From: DATGHS01 sp035307785
Lineage (GTDB): Bacteria > Planctomycetota > Planctomycetia > Gemmatales > Gemmataceae
Assembly: GCA_035307785.1 (NCBI GenBank)
Contig: DATGHS010000121.1
Coordinates: 1-15,245 of the forward strand
Reading direction: 5' to 3'
DNA length: 15,245 bases
Shown: positions 14,130-15,245 of the stretch, piece after piece
Layout of the letters: every line of letters starts with the position of its first letter
How positions within the stretch are numbered: position 1 is the first letter of the stretch
The notes under the pieces: model-generated
The model's input: the letters and a program-made list of their open reading frames with translations, nothing else
Told to the model about the DNA's origin: nothing
Database searches by the model: none
Program-made: the position numbers and the translations under genes

Positions 14130-15245
14130 TTACTTCTTTTCCGGCACGAGCTCATACACATGCTCGCGCGGGACCCTTAGTTTGGCAATCTCTTTCTCCT
14201 TTGCCTCCACCAGCGGGTCGAACTTCGGAATCTCCACCGCGTTGTTTCCTTGCTCGTGCTTGCGGAACAGGAAGAGATAGGTCACATTCTGCGGCCGCCA
14301 GCGGTGGAAGTAGAGTTCGTTCTTTTCGACGATGGTCCTGCGGATTTGCTCGGCTTGATCAAGCGAGGGACCATTCATAACTAGCATGAGTCCAAAAGGC
14401 GTGCTGCCGCGAATCCACTCTTCGGCGTCATGCGCCAACGTCCCTTGGACCGGCCCGGGCTTGCGCAAATAGGCGTCGGTGTTGAAGGTAGATACTTGTT
14501 TGCCATCAATCGTAAGAATATATTTTCCCGGTTTCAACCCTTTTACTTTAACCGCGCTATCGCCGTCTAGTACACCTTCACCCGGCCGCAGAGGCGAAGG
14601 AGTGGGCGGCAGGATTTGTTGGCGTACTCGTACTGCGGTTTGGCCACTAAGTTCGACCGGCTCGCGTTTCAGCCACGGACTCGCCTTTAGGAAGACTTGG
14701 ATATTGTCCGCTGTCCAATGATAACCCCAAGCACTCAAGTGCATGCCGTTGTCCGTGTAGGGCAGTGCCGGACCGAACTGCTCCGCAAACTCGTCCACAA
14801 AGTGAGCTTTGTATTCGGCTGCCACCTCCTTGATGGCCCGCGTGTAATATTTCAGGTTTTGTTTGCACTCTTGGTAACGGGAACCTTTCCAAGTGCTTTC
14901 TTCAAACATCGGTGGCGCGAGCAGCACGAATCGCGCTTTTGTTGCCGCCAAATCATCCAGCAACCTCTTGTATTGCTCCTTGAACTTCGGCAGTCCTTTT
15001 TCACCGGCAAAAGATTCATTGGTGCCATAGCCCACAATGATGACCGTTGGCTTTTCCGCCTTCACATGATCGACCAGCGCCTTGTACCCGTCGGCGGAGG
15101 TGCCAAAGACGGCCCGGGCTTCTCCCCAGACCGTGTCGCCGCTCCAGCCCAGGTTGCGGAAGGTGACGTTGCTACCGGGATGCCGCCGGATCAGGGCCGC
15201 TTCCCAGTAGGCGTAACGCTGCTCGCGCTCGATGAGCGTGTTGCC
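14130..15245 (-). CDS. SGNH/GDSL-type hydrolase, N-terminus beyond window edge
   Basis: The frame is open from the window edge through 371 visible residues to a TAA, so the start lies outside. Numbering from the edge, GNTLIERE (1-8) is block I, NLGWSGD (31-37) block II, GYGTNESF (72-79) block III with N76, and DNGMHLSAWGYHW (165-177) block V with D165 and H169. At the usual nucleophile position the sequence is G-N-T, not G-D-S. A C-terminal block (about 195-371) with FHRWRPQNVTYLFLFRKHE and EIPKFDPLVEAKE is known to me from planctomycete proteins in which SGNH and dehydrogenase domains occur together. It probably removes acyl groups from a polysaccharide or other ester in the envelope; this is inference. 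A palindromic, possibly inserted segment (PTPSPLRPGEG, 214-224) interrupts the domain junction. The gene lies 107 bases upstream of the propeller gene. Confidence 0.85.
   Translation of the reverse strand, partial: GNTLIEREQRYAYWEAALIRRHPGSNVTFRNLGWSGDTVWGEARAVFGTSADGYKALVDHVKAEKPTVIIVGYGTNESFAGEKGLPKFKEQYKRLLDDLAATKARFVLLAPPMFEESTWKGSRYQECKQNLKYYTRAIKEVAAEYKAHFVDEFAEQFGPALPYTDNGMHLSAWGYHWTADNIQVFLKASPWLKREPVELSGQTAVRVRQQILPPTPSPLRPGEGVLDGDSAVKVKGLKPGKYILTIDGKQVSTFNTDAYLRKPGPVQGTLAHDAEEWIRGSTPFGLMLVMNGPSLDQAEQIRRTIVEKNELYFHRWRPQNVTYLFLFRKHEQGNNAVEIPKFDPLVEAKEKEIAKLRVPREHVYELVPEKK
14574..14606 (-). repeat. Palindromic segment inside the hydrolase gene
   Basis: The arms at 14575-14582 and 14593-14600 pair fully in the transcript (seven Watson-Crick pairs and one G-U) around a 10-base loop. 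The translation, PTPSPLRPGEG, resembles the peptide produced when common intergenic palindromes (of the kind read as LSPLPLGEG or similar) run into coding frames. It is in frame and lies between the SGNH domain and the C-terminal block. Confidence 0.45.

Overview
The window looks chromosomal and most likely comes from a member of the Planctomycetota. The strongest evidence is a very large secreted protein with the layout typical of that phylum: a signal peptide, a membrane-bound-dehydrogenase type propeller, HEAT-like repeats and a PVC-type c-heme domain (CxxCH). It sits beside an SGNH hydrolase whose C-terminal block is also typical of the phylum and a secreted PQQ-like propeller protein. I cannot place the order or genus. 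No rRNA, tRNA, CRISPR array or transposase was seen.

Layout: (1) 1-1292, + strand, the 3' part of a TPR protein. (2) 1293-1663, a structured convergent spacer. (3) 3612-1664, - strand, an hflC-hflK pair of SPFH membrane proteins, with a small two-TM protein (3749-4057, +) transcribed divergently. (4) 5100-4129, -, a secreted HEAT plus Gly/Pro-rich low-complexity protein. (5) 5400-6353, +, prs (PRPP synthetase), preceded by a possible 34-residue leader ORF whose stop overlaps the prs start. (6) 8667-6437, -, a compact cluster: an uncharacterised 160-aa protein, an ATGA-coupled 178-aa HEPN-like protein with RNxxxH, and 18 bp later a DUF2252 kinase-like protein. (7) 12219-8758, -, the dehydrogenase/cytochrome c protein. 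(8) 14022-12772, -, the PQQ-like propeller protein. (9) 15245-14130, -, an SGNH/GDSL hydrolase cut by the window edge.

The last three genes form a same-strand neighbourhood of envelope proteins that would suit periplasmic de-esterification and oxidation of some substrate, possibly a carbohydrate; the substrate is unknown. The most promising candidate for an undescribed system is the three-gene cluster at 6437-8667, where a probable HEPN ribonuclease is coupled to an unknown partner and followed by a kinase-like protein. The kinase-like motifs of that DUF2252 protein also run in an order that suggests a circular permutation. Gene ends carry palindromes, several sharing the core GCGCAAGC, that look like a small dispersed repeat family used as terminators.
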